From contig JAVDPC010000014.1 in assembly GCA_031296915.1 (NCBI GenBank), positions 1 to 64,000 on the forward strand: a stretch of 64,000 nucleotides of DNA, given 5' to 3'. The notes beneath the pieces are model-generated. The model saw nothing but the letters and a program-made list of their open reading frames with translations, was not told the DNA's origin and did no database searches. The translations under genes and the position numbers were made by a program. This document shows positions 8,185-16,143 of this stretch, piece after piece. The first letter of the stretch is position 1, and each line of letters starts with the position of its first letter. Origin of the DNA: Cerasicoccus frondis. GTDB lineage: Bacteria; Verrucomicrobiota; Verrucomicrobiia; Opitutales; Cerasicoccaceae.

Positions 8185-8805
8185 GTGAGCGACAAAACCT
8201 CATTAAGTGAGCTGCGCCAACGCTTGGTGGAGCATTCATTAAAAGACATGTGGTGGTTGGCCCGGAATGGCGTGACTTACCGTAGCCCGATGAGCCTGCA
8301 GGCTATCGAGCTAACCATGAAAAAAAACCCGCAGGGCGAATACCAAGTGTGTCATGTCCGTGATGACGGCGAAGATGAGGACAGCTGGTGTGAGCTTGGC
8401 CAATCTACTGCGCCAACGCGTAAAGTGGAAAGCCGCGGCAACACCACGATCTTTCGTGCCGCTGCGCCTGGCCCCAAGAAGCCAGCAATCGCATTTAGCA
8501 AAGAGGAGGCGAAACCGGCTTCGCCAACCCCTTTTCCTACCTCCACGGCTGGCCGGGAACCGCAGAAGAGCATCTCTGATCGCCTGGATGAGTTGACCGA
8601 GATGGTTTTGCGTCTGGAAGAGAAGGTGGACCATATTTTGACGGCCAACGAGATCATCCCCCAACTGGAACAGCGTGAGCGTTATTTGCGTGAGGCTGAA
8701 GAGATGGTCGCAGACAAGGCCAATGCACTGGAAAACGAGCGCATTGAAATCGAGCAACTGCGTGATGAGCTGGAAAAGCAGCGCTTCCGCATGGGGTCTG
8801 CCTAG
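8185..8805 (+). CDS. Coiled-coil protein with possible N-terminal GYF_2-like domain
   Basis: The 206-residue protein starts with GTG. Residues about 20-75 (DMWWLARNGVTYRSP ... DEDSWCELG) resemble the GYF_2/DUF4339 pattern, in which an aromatic-rich start and a late W-x-x-L frame a small domain. A Pro/Ala-rich linker follows, and then a long charged helix from about 125 to the end (heptads in LDELTEMVLRLEEKVDHI and ENERIEIEQLRDELEKQR) that should form a coiled coil. No signal peptide or catalytic motif is present. The TAG stop begins the 10-mer TAGAGCACTT, which matches the start of the inverted-repeat element. Function unknown. Confidence 0.7.
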   Translation: MSDKTSLSELRQRLVEHSLKDMWWLARNGVTYRSPMSLQAIELTMKKNPQGEYQVCHVRDDGEDEDSWCELGQSTAPTRKVESRGNTTIFRAAAPGPKKPAIAFSKEEAKPASPTPFPTSTAGREPQKSISDRLDELTEMVLRLEEKVDHILTANEIIPQLEQRERYLREAEEMVADKANALENERIEIEQLRDELEKQRFRMGSA

Positions 8806-8854
8806 AGCACTTATCGATTGTCATCTGGCTCAATTCTTGATGGGATAGTTTGTG

Positions 8855-9250
8855 ATGAAGCAGGCTATCCTTATTTTTTGCGCGATCCTCGGAGTCTTGT
8901 ACATGGTAACCAAGCCCAAGGGCGGCGGAGAGGCGTCTTCTGCTAGCGAGAGCAAGCATGTCGCCACTGGCAGCTTTGAGGCTGCGGTCCAAAACAACGA
9001 AGTCGTGCTGGTCGATTTCTGGGCGCCTTGGTGTGGCCCTTGCCGTGAAATGACCCCGGTCGTGAATAGCGTGGCGGACAATTATCAAGGCAAGGTTTCG
9101 GTGTTTAAGGTCAATGTGGACGATCAACCCGGCTTGGCCCAGAAATACAATGTTCGCGGTATTCCGACTTTCTTGATCTTTAAGAACGGCAAACTGGTGG
9201 CGCGTGAAATGGGCGTCATTCCTGAGGCGCAGTTGACCAAATACTTTTAA
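8855..9250 (+). CDS. Membrane-tethered or exported thioredoxin
   Basis: The protein has 131 residues. It has a hydrophobic N-terminus (about residues 4-18, a signal anchor), a short Gly/Ser linker, and then a complete thioredoxin domain with VDFWAPWCGPCREM (the WCGPC redox site) and the cis-proline loop RGIPTFLIFKNG. It likely reduces or exchanges disulfides on the periplasmic side, but the fold alone does not tell direction or substrate. A GTG three bases upstream is an alternative start. It overlaps the convergent gene at 9247 by four bases, the two stops sharing a TTAA. Confidence 0.9.
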   Translation: MKQAILIFCAILGVLYMVTKPKGGGEASSASESKHVATGSFEAAVQNNEVVLVDFWAPWCGPCREMTPVVNSVADNYQGKVSVFKVNVDDQPGLAQKYNVRGIPTFLIFKNGKLVAREMGVIPEAQLTKYF

Positions 9251-10695
9251 CGCTGCTCCAGTTTTTCCTCGATCAGCTTAAGCATCGCTTCGGCGCGGGA
9301 TTTGCCCTTAATGCTCAATGGCAAGCGGACCTTTTGGCCGCTGTGCTTCAGCACGAGGATGTCGTAAAAATGCACGTCGCCTGAGCTCATGTTGGATTTG
9401 GTGTCCAGTTGGTCGATCTCCGAAACCTGTACGCTCGTGTAATTGGCGACGCCGAAAAACCGACGCTCAGACTCCAGCCGATCCGGGAAAATTTTCAGCT
9501 TTAATGAGGTCAGCAGCGAGCCGCCACAGGCAAGCGTGCATAGGACGCCAGCCAGGACGAGGAATACGGGGAAAATCTTGGGCATGTTGCTGTTCCAGGC
9601 GTAGTAAGAGCCGACAAGCATGCCGATGCCGATTAGCAGCGGCACGAACAGGAACAGGAAGTTTCTTCCCATGCGGGTTTCCACCACCGTGGCGCCGGAA
9701 ATGTCATCGCGGACGATGATGCCGCATTTGCGCCAATCAACCACTGGCGCCGGGGCGGGAGGCTCAGCCGAGCGTGCGGCTTTGGCGTCGAAGTTGGGAT
9801 CGCTGTCCTGGGTTTTGAAAACGGGCACGCGAAAGGATGACTCGTAGTCCACGCCAGGCATCTCGGCCTTTACCTTGAGTTCCCAGCAGTATTCCGTGCG
9901 GTTGTCGACCTGCTCGGGCGGATGCGTGTTGTAGGGGATGCTGAAAAAGACGGGAATCGCGCTCTGCGTTGGGTCGTCAGCCAAGGCGTCTTCTTTTACC
10001 CACTGCTCGCTTTCCCAAACAATAGTCGTGTGCGTAGAGCGGTTTTTTCCGCTGCCAGTAGTTACGACCTTTTCATTTCGCAATTGGAGCAGGAAGCCTT
10101 TTTCCGGTGAGACATTGACTTTCGTCAGGATAACGCCGCCCAAGCTGCCGCCGATGACGCCGGGCACTTCCGCCATCTCAAAAGTGGATGAGCCAAACTT
10201 GCGCCAGCGCATGAACTGGTAAACCGCTGCTGCGGCCAGGCCGAAGCCGACCAGAGGAAAGAGCGGCGCGACCCACTTGGCGGCGGGTTCGGCGTCCGAT
10301 CCTTCGCTGAAAACGCCGATGGTCGCGGTCCACGAAATCGCATTCCAGAAAATGGCGATCGCCAGGAGAAAGAAAAATGCGCCCTTGTTGCTGTCGACAA
10401 TGCGGCCTTCGGCCCAGTCCTTTTTGAGTAGCCAGGGAGCGTTCGGATGTTGATCCGCGATGGCCGACTCTTCTTTACCTTTCTTTAGGCTCCAAATGCC
10501 GGCGGAGATGATGCCAAAACCAACGAGCGCAAAGACGCCCCCCACGATGTAGCCGACCATTGGCGACTGGTTCTGATCGCCTTCGCCTTTGGCGGTCATG
10601 ACGATCGCCATGATGCCCATGAAGGCGAAAAAACCGCCGAATAGCGCGAGAAAGATCACTCCGGCGATAGGGTTACTTTTCTTGGGAGTGCTCAT
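9247..10695 (-). CDS. Multi-spanning membrane protein, DUF3592-like
   Basis: The 482-residue protein has two helix pairs at about 11-33/47-68 and 106-130/142-162. A large soluble middle region follows, with a beta-rich stretch around FFSIPYNTHPPEQ and AEMPGVDYESSFRVPVFKT. Two further membrane helices lie at about 345-395, then a short C-terminal domain. The soluble PGVDY...VPVF pattern is familiar from DUF3592-type membrane proteins, which have no assigned activity. It ends convergent with the thioredoxin gene and is 21 bp from hisI's stop, so it may be a separate unit downstream or upstream of the hisI group on the same strand. Confidence 0.7.
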   Translation of the reverse strand: MSTPKKSNPIAGVIFLALFGGFFAFMGIMAIVMTAKGEGDQNQSPMVGYIVGGVFALVGFGIISAGIWSLKKGKEESAIADQHPNAPWLLKKDWAEGRIVDSNKGAFFFLLAIAIFWNAISWTATIGVFSEGSDAEPAAKWVAPLFPLVGFGLAAAAVYQFMRWRKFGSSTFEMAEVPGVIGGSLGGVILTKVNVSPEKGFLLQLRNEKVVTTGSGKNRSTHTTIVWESEQWVKEDALADDPTQSAIPVFFSIPYNTHPPEQVDNRTEYCWELKVKAEMPGVDYESSFRVPVFKTQDSDPNFDAKAARSAEPPAPAPVVDWRKCGIIVRDDISGATVVETRMGRNFLFLFVPLLIGIGMLVGSYYAWNSNMPKIFPVFLVLAGVLCTLACGGSLLTSLKLKIFPDRLESERRFFGVANYTSVQVSEIDQLDTKSNMSSGDVHFYDILVLKHSGQKVRLPLSIKGKSRAEAMLKLIEEKLEQR

Positions 10696-10716
10696 GCTTG
10701 GATGTCTGGTTTAAGT

Positions 10717-11136
10717 TTAGCTCTTGCCGGGAACGAAGCTCAGCGAGCCGTCGGACTCGATCTTCCGGTAGTAGCAACCGCTGCGCGCTTTGCCGTCGCC
10801 GCCTTTGGTGTGGCAGGAACCGGCGCCTTGTGGCTCGACGAGGTAGAGCACGCTGTTCTGCTCGCAGTTTACGCGCACTTCAACGAGCTTTAAGGTGTCG
10901 CCAGACGTCTTGCCCTTGATCCACAGTTCGTTGCGGGAGGTGGACCAGAACGTGGCCAAGCCCTCTGCAAGGGCGGTGTCGAGCGCCAATTGGTTCGCAT
11001 AGCCGACGATGAGCAGCTCGCCCGTATGCGCGTCTTGCGCCACGGCGGGCAGCACATCGGCGCCACAATTGGCGACCTTCTTGAGTTTCGTAAAGTCGAG
11101 CTTCAGCTCGGTTCCTTCTTCCAGTTCGCGACTCAT
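10717..11136 (-). CDS. hisI: Phosphoribosyl-AMP cyclohydrolase, divergent HisI
   Basis: This enzyme opens the purine ring of phosphoribosyl-AMP in histidine biosynthesis. The 139-residue protein shows the family order: LLIVGYANQLALDTAL, TFWSTSRNELWIKGKTSGD, then VNCEQNSVLYLVEPQGAGSCHT and SGCYYRKIE. The zinc cysteines appear as C91, C108 and C121. The usual DCDxD magnesium motif reads NCEQN (residues 90-94), and the last two cysteines are 13 rather than about 7 apart, so this is a divergent branch. It overlaps the DUF4870 gene upstream by 4 bp. No other his genes are in the window. Confidence 0.88.
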   Translation of the reverse strand: MSRELEEGTELKLDFTKLKKVANCGADVLPAVAQDAHTGELLIVGYANQLALDTALAEGLATFWSTSRNELWIKGKTSGDTLKLVEVRVNCEQNSVLYLVEPQGAGSCHTKGGDGKARSGCYYRKIESDGSLSFVPGKS

Positions 11137-11480
11137 TTGATGAATTCGAAGCTAATCGGGTATTTATAGGGTTCGCCGTTGTTGGCCTTGATCGAGGCAA
11201 TGATCACGCAGACGAGGTCCATGATCGCGACGATGGGCAAGAGAATGAAACCAATGAAGACGAAGCACAGAGCGAAGCTGATCGCGATGAGGATGGTCAT
11301 CGTGATTTGGAAATTCAGCGAATCCTTACCGTGCTGGTCGACCGAGGGGATTTCGTTCTTTTTGATCATCCAGACAATCAGTGGTCCGAGGATGTTGGCG
11401 ACAGGGATACTGGTCAGTCCGGCCAAGGCGGACAGATGGCAGAGCATATTCCAGGTGCGGGCGTCTTTATCAGTTTCCAC
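11133..11480 (-). CDS. DUF4870 membrane protein
   Basis: The 115-residue protein matches the DUF4870/Tic20-like pattern. It begins RTWNMLCHLSALAG, continues with a first helix through GPLIVWMIKK, the conserved VDQHGKDSLNFQITM segment, and then two helices (ILIAISFALCFVFIGFI and LPIVAIMDLVCVIIASIKA). Expected in the inner membrane; role unknown. Its last bases overlap hisI, so the two are translationally coupled. Confidence 0.85.
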   Translation of the reverse strand: METDKDARTWNMLCHLSALAGLTSIPVANILGPLIVWMIKKNEIPSVDQHGKDSLNFQITMTILIAISFALCFVFIGFILLPIVAIMDLVCVIIASIKANNGEPYKYPISFEFIK

Positions 11481-11504
11481 GGCGAGGCTTTCGTTGATGG
11501 TTGG

Positions 11505-12287
11505 TTAACGCGGCAGCCAGCGGTTCAGCACCGTTTGCAGGCGGCCGTCATTTTCAAACTGGAATAGCGCCTTGGCGACCTGGTTCTGGAGCTTTATGTC
11601 GTCCATACGCATGGCCCAGGCCAGGTATTCGATGGTCAGGTTGATGTTGACCGGGACAACGTCCTCCATCTCGCGCTTGCTGGCGAGCCAGAGAATGACA
11701 GGCGAGTCGTAGACAAATACGTCGGCTTTACCGGTGACTACGGCGTTCACGGCAGCTTCCGGCGTTTTGTATTCGACGAGTTCGGCGTTCTTAAAGTTCT
11801 CTTTAACGAAGGCGGCGCCGGTGGTTTCCGGGACGATGCCGACCTTGCCCGTGGTGTCCAGCAGGCTGCGGACGGAGGTGTAGCGCGCGCGTTCATTTTT
11901 GCGCACGAGCGACATTTGGCCAAAGTTCAGGTAGGGGGGGGAGAAGGCGACTTCGGCTTCGCGCTCGCGGGTCACCGTCATGCCACTCATGACAATGTCG
12001 GTCTTGCCTTCGTCGAGGCTCTTGATCTGGTCAGTCCAGGGCACTTCCACAAAGACAACTGGGCGACCAAGCTCCTTGCCCAATAACTGGGCGAGCTCGA
12101 TTTCTACGCCCTGGTATTGGCCTCCGGATTTAAAGACCAGCGGCGGGCTGTCGGCGGTGACGCCCACTTTGAGAGGTTCGACCTTAAACGGGCTCGGGGC
12201 CACTGGTTTTTCGGCTTGGGCAAAAGCTTGGCCGAGTTGTAGGAAAACGGTTAAACCCAGCAGGGCAATGTATCTAAGTAGGCGCAT
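11505..12287 (-). CDS. Extracellular solute-binding protein, family 3 (amino acid type)
   Basis: The protein has 260 residues with a clear signal peptide (RLLRYIALLGLTVFLQLGQAFA). The family 3 periplasmic binding fold is shown by LKVGVTADSPPLVFKSGGQY, GVEIELAQLLGKELG, VPWTDQIKSLDEGKTDIVMS, MTVTREREAEVAFSPPY and KVGIVPETTGAAFVKENF. Such proteins deliver amino acids or related solutes to ABC importers, but no permease or ATPase gene is adjacent, so it may be an orphan or a sensor. It is divergent from the OsmC gene and 24 bp upstream of the DUF4870 gene on the same strand. Confidence 0.88.
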   Translation of the reverse strand: MRLLRYIALLGLTVFLQLGQAFAQAEKPVAPSPFKVEPLKVGVTADSPPLVFKSGGQYQGVEIELAQLLGKELGRPVVFVEVPWTDQIKSLDEGKTDIVMSGMTVTREREAEVAFSPPYLNFGQMSLVRKNERARYTSVRSLLDTTGKVGIVPETTGAAFVKENFKNAELVEYKTPEAAVNAVVTGKADVFVYDSPVILWLASKREMEDVVPVNINLTIEYLAWAMRMDDIKLQNQVAKALFQFENDGRLQTVLNRWLPR

Positions 12288-12387
12288 ATTGCCGCAACAT
12301 TAGAAAATATCGGTCTCTCGGCAATAGGAGAATGCAAACTTCTGCTTTCGATTTGCATGCCCGGTTTTCCCAGCTCAAGATCGCCGC

Positions 12388-12798
12388 ATGGTAGAGATCA
12401 CCGCGACTTACAAGGGCCAACTACGCACCGTGGCGACGCACACTGAATCTGGCGTCCAGCTCATCACCGATGCGCCCGTCGACAATCACGGCAAGGGCGA
12501 GTCCTTCTCCCCGACCGACCTCTGCGCGACGGCGCTCATCAACTGCATGGCGACCATCATGGGCATCAAGGCGGACAAGCTCGGCATCGACCTGACGGGC
12601 ATGACCTTGCGGGTGGAGAAACACATGTCCAAGGACCCGCCCCGCCGCATTGTCGCCCTGCCGGTAGAAATTCACGCACCGGCCAGCGTGCCCGTCGACA
12701 AGCGCGCCTCGCTGGAGCATTGTTGCCGCGCCTGTCCGGTTTTCCAAAGCCTGCACCCAGCGATCGACAAGACCATCCGCTTCCACTGGGACGCGTAA
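12388..12798 (+). CDS. OsmC family peroxiredoxin-like protein
   Basis: The protein has 136 residues, a normal OsmC length. Both family cysteines are present, in ATALINCMATIMGI and HCCRACPVFQSLHP, and SFSPTDLCATAL is the usual motif before the first. OsmC/Ohr proteins reduce organic hydroperoxides with the two cysteines. The extra CCRAC cluster near the second cysteine is slightly unusual. Cytoplasmic, no signal peptide. A probable stress-protection gene, monocistronic. Confidence 0.9.
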   Translation: MVEITATYKGQLRTVATHTESGVQLITDAPVDNHGKGESFSPTDLCATALINCMATIMGIKADKLGIDLTGMTLRVEKHMSKDPPRRIVALPVEIHAPASVPVDKRASLEHCCRACPVFQSLHPAIDKTIRFHWDA

Positions 12799-12823
12799 GC
12801 ATTCCCACTCCTCAATTTTTCAA

Positions 12824-12979
12824 CCACGAAGGACACGAAGCGCACGAAGCGTGGAGCTGTGAAATTTGAACAGAAGGCAACAAAGAGAACGAAGTATATC
12901 CAGATATGAACTTGGTTTTCTTCGTTAACTTCTGTTCAAAAGATATTTATTAGCTTCGTGCTCTTTGTGTCCTTCGTGG
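12824..12979. repeat. Long nested inverted repeat (CCACGAAGGACACGAAG type)
   Basis: The outer arms are CCACGAAGGACACGAAG (from 12824) and CTTTGTGTCCTTCGTGG (to 12979). Inner arms contain GAACAGAAG...ACGAAG near 12866 and CTTCGT...CTTCTGTTC near 12919. The 156-bp unit could fold into a single long hairpin between osmC and the nuclease gene. Repeats with this wording are widespread in intergenic DNA of Planctomycetota and Verrucomicrobiota. Confidence 0.85.
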
Positions 12980-12999
12980 CTAACTAAAAACGTATTCCC

Positions 13000-15906
13000 A
13001 TGCCACGCCTGCTCTTCTACCGCGACCCTGACTCTGCCTGGCGGCAGGTGCTGCTGCCGTGGTTTAAATTCTGGCCACGGGAGGCGTGGAAGCAGGAGCG
13101 ACCGGTTGTTTTCCTTGCGCCGGACAGCTCCACCATCGCTTGGGTGAAGCATCGGTTGGTGCATGCAGGCGTTCCCGCGCTGGGGCTTCAATTTCTGACG
13201 CCAGGCGGGCTCCGCGCGCTATTGCGAGGGCAACTGGAAACTAAGCCGCTTGCCTTGCGCGAAGACCTTCGCCTGCTGATGGAGCTCGCTGCTGGCGATT
13301 TACCGGACAATCCCGTTGCGCAGGCAACCGCTCAGGATCCCAGCGATTTCTTGCGCCACTGCGACCGGTTGGAGTCTGCGGGTTGGGCGCCCGACGCTTT
13401 TAACCTGCCGGAAGCGCGTGAGCTGGCGCAGCGCTTTTACGAACTGTTGGCCGAGTCCGGCCTGCAAACATCGGCTTCTGCTGACCGGGCTTTGGTAGCC
13501 GGAGGGCGCGAGCCTTGCATTGCGCAGGTGATGGCCTATGGCTTCGGCGCGGGCGAAGGGGGGAGCCTTACTCTGCTACGCGCCTTGCCGGAGTTGGCTG
13601 AGTCTGCGGCTTATTGCCTGCGCGTGAATGGCGACCGGCCTGATGAGCTTGTGTGGCGCTCGACCATGGAGCAGTTGGGTGAAGCCGACGAAATTCCCGA
13701 ATCGCAGATGCGGCCTTTGGCGGAATTGGCGAATGCGGCTGAGTTTCAGCAACGCCTTTCGGGAGGCGCACCCTTGCTCAAAGCGATGATCGCGCCGGAA
13801 ATATCCGTGGAAGCCAGCGCGATTGAAAACGAAATCCATCGTTGGCGCGCAGGGCTGGAGCCGGGGCAACGCATTGGCGTGGTCTTTGCCCGGGATGGAT
13901 TGCCGCTGGCGCGCGAGGTGGCGCGTCGGTTGACCGATGCTGGTTTGGCGCATCAGGATGAGATTGGCCATTTGCCGGGGCGCCGCATGGCCCAACAATT
14001 GGTCGAGGCTTGGCGCATTTACCAGGATGAGGCCGACGCCGACAGCGCCCGGGTATTTGTCCGTGAACTCTGTCGCGCTGGGCATTTATCCGAACGCAGT
14101 GAGCGCGCGGTTTGGCAGGCGCTGGAGTACGCGTTTAACGAGGCAATGACGACGGACATCGCCGTGTTGCGCCCTTTGTTGAGCCGCCAGCGATACGGCG
14201 ATGTCGCTTTGAGCGCCCTGGACGCATGGCCGCTTTTACCAGCCGAGGCGACCTTTGCCGAATACACCCAGCTCTGCCTGCCAGTGTTGAAAAAACTGCG
14301 TTGGCCCGAGCGTCTCGATGCTTGGGAGCAGCGAGCGGATACTCTGGTGGAAAACCTGAAGCGCCCACTGCGTCGCACGCAGTATTTGCGTTGGTTGGCC
14401 GAGGTGATTCGCATACCCGGGCGCACGCGGCCTGCGCTCGGTCGGGAGGCTTTTGCGCCGATTGTGTTGACCACGGTTGAGCGGGCAGTTGCGCAATCGT
14501 GGACCTATCTGGTTTTTGCGGGACTGAATCGCGGAGACTGGCCCGCTGAGCAATCCGACAGCCTGCTGCTCGACGCGCAACTCAGTGCGCGGCTGAACTT
14601 CCGCGCGTGTATGGACAGCCCGGTGGGGCTTGGCCAGCAATGCCTACGCCCGGGCAAAAGCTGGCTGCCGAACAGCCTGGATGACCGCCGCCGATTTGGA
14701 GACGCCTGCACGGCGCTGCTGCGTCATGTCCAGAAGGACGCCTTGTTCACTGCGCATCGGGAAAATCCCGCTGACCCTGGCCGCGAGCAGGATCTGGCGG
14801 ATTGGCTGAACTGCCTGTTTCACGCGCAGTTTGGTGAATTGCCGGGTGAGGATGAGCTACGCGCCGCCAGCCAGGACTTGGTGGCTCAGTTTGCGCCCCC
14901 TCCATCTGCGCCCGACACTTTTTCGGCGATTACGGATATTTGGCGGCGGCGGCGAGATCCCCTGACGCCATTTGACGAATTTTCCTTTTCGCTGGCCGCG
15001 CCGCCGGAGTCGCCCATTGCGTTCCCAAGCCGTGGCTGGGAATTGGCGCTGAGTCGGCCAGCCAATGCCTGGTTTCAGCACGTGCTCCGCGTCAGGCCGA
15101 TTAAAACGCTGCAGGAAGAAGATCCGCGCGCGATGACGACCGGGGTGTGGGCGCACCAATGGGCGCAGCCGACCGCTGCTGATTTGGACTACCTGCCGCG
15201 TCCAGAGGCCGAGGACTGGAGCCTCGACATTGACCGCCAGGCGATGGCGTTGAGACGTAGTTTGGCCGCAGCCTTTAAACAAGCGGGCCGTACGTTGCCT
15301 GACTGGTGGCGGATCGATTGGACCATTGCGCGCAGTAAGGCGCACTTGTTTGCGCGGGCCTTGCAAGGGGTCGAATGGCGGTCGATTCGCACCGAATGCG
15401 AGCTGCCGGGAACCGCGTTGCGACTCCCCGGGCATCCATTGGATGGACTGGTCCTAACCGGTCGCATCGATGCGCTGTTGAGCGATGAGGCGCCTGAGAA
15501 GCTGAATGAATTTCCGCAGGACGCCTGGCCCACTCGCGCCGCCGCGTGGGTCGTCGATTTCAAGACGGGGGGGGATGACGAGCTGAAGGCGCGCAACCTG
15601 GAGAAAGGAACGGGCATCCAACTGGCGCTTTACGCGCTGACGCTACACTCGATGGGCAGCGAACGCGTGCAAACGTCGCTCCTGAAGCCCGGGGCTGAGT
15701 TGGAGCCGCAGGTGTCGTTGGAAACCATTTTTTCGCTCGATGCGCCGTGGGAAATTATCCGACAAATGGCGCACACGGGTTGCTTTGGCCTGCGCGGCAC
15801 CCAACGCGATGATTTTAGCTTTGTGGGTGATTACCCGCTGGCGCATCAGGACATTGCCGCCGGTGTTCTGGAAGCCAAATGGAAGCTAACGTTTGGCTTG
15901 GACTAA
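13000..15906 (+). CDS. AddB/RecB-like PD-(D/E)XK nuclease
   Basis: The 968-residue protein has the shape of AddB: a long helicase-like N-terminal part with degenerate motifs and a C-terminal RecB-type nuclease. The nuclease motifs are LTGRIDALL (about residue 820), AAWVVDFKTGGDDE (about 847) and GIQLALYALTLHSM (about 872), giving the D...DxK...QxxxY set. No Walker A motif is visible near the N-terminus (LLFYRDPDSAWRQVLLPW, where AddB has a P-loop), and no C-terminal Fe-S cysteine cluster is seen. It probably acts in double-strand break end-processing with an AddA-type partner encoded elsewhere. Start at the ATG; no strong ribosome site. Confidence 0.85.
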   Translation: MPRLLFYRDPDSAWRQVLLPWFKFWPREAWKQERPVVFLAPDSSTIAWVKHRLVHAGVPALGLQFLTPGGLRALLRGQLETKPLALREDLRLLMELAAGDLPDNPVAQATAQDPSDFLRHCDRLESAGWAPDAFNLPEARELAQRFYELLAESGLQTSASADRALVAGGREPCIAQVMAYGFGAGEGGSLTLLRALPELAESAAYCLRVNGDRPDELVWRSTMEQLGEADEIPESQMRPLAELANAAEFQQRLSGGAPLLKAMIAPEISVEASAIENEIHRWRAGLEPGQRIGVVFARDGLPLAREVARRLTDAGLAHQDEIGHLPGRRMAQQLVEAWRIYQDEADADSARVFVRELCRAGHLSERSERAVWQALEYAFNEAMTTDIAVLRPLLSRQRYGDVALSALDAWPLLPAEATFAEYTQLCLPVLKKLRWPERLDAWEQRADTLVENLKRPLRRTQYLRWLAEVIRIPGRTRPALGREAFAPIVLTTVERAVAQSWTYLVFAGLNRGDWPAEQSDSLLLDAQLSARLNFRACMDSPVGLGQQCLRPGKSWLPNSLDDRRRFGDACTALLRHVQKDALFTAHRENPADPGREQDLADWLNCLFHAQFGELPGEDELRAASQDLVAQFAPPPSAPDTFSAITDIWRRRRDPLTPFDEFSFSLAAPPESPIAFPSRGWELALSRPANAWFQHVLRVRPIKTLQEEDPRAMTTGVWAHQWAQPTAADLDYLPRPEAEDWSLDIDRQAMALRRSLAAAFKQAGRTLPDWWRIDWTIARSKAHLFARALQGVEWRSIRTECELPGTALRLPGHPLDGLVLTGRIDALLSDEAPEKLNEFPQDAWPTRAAAWVVDFKTGGDDELKARNLEKGTGIQLALYALTLHSMGSERVQTSLLKPGAELEPQVSLETIFSLDAPWEIIRQMAHTGCFGLRGTQRDDFSFVGDYPLAHQDIAAGVLEAKWKLTFGLD

Positions 15907-16105
15907 AGATAACATGCCTTGTTTGGCGCAATTAATCCGTCGTCCGTGCGGTCACTTCTGGAATCTTATCAAATCCCCAGGAACTACGATGGTGGCGCAA
16001 CAAATCCAAGTTGCTTGGAAGTGCGTAAGCGCGATGCTAAGTAATGACACGGTCGGTGTTAAGGAATCGCACAGGCTGTGCAAAAGGCTATCCACTCGCG
16101 CTCGT

Positions 16106-16143
16106 TGCCGCCTGATCGGCCAAGTTAGATGAAAAGCGCTTTA
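16106..16143. repeat. Solo end of the inverted-repeat element (variant, copy E)
   Basis: On the minus strand this reads TAAAGCGCTTTTCATCTAAC followed by TTGGCCGATCAGGC, a variant of the 28-bp terminal repeat of the 272-bp element. Nothing recognisable of the internal core remains. Its outermost TAA (16141-16143) is the stop codon of the protease gene. Just upstream at 16069-16081 is a GCACAG-G-CTGTGC hairpin. Confidence 0.75.
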
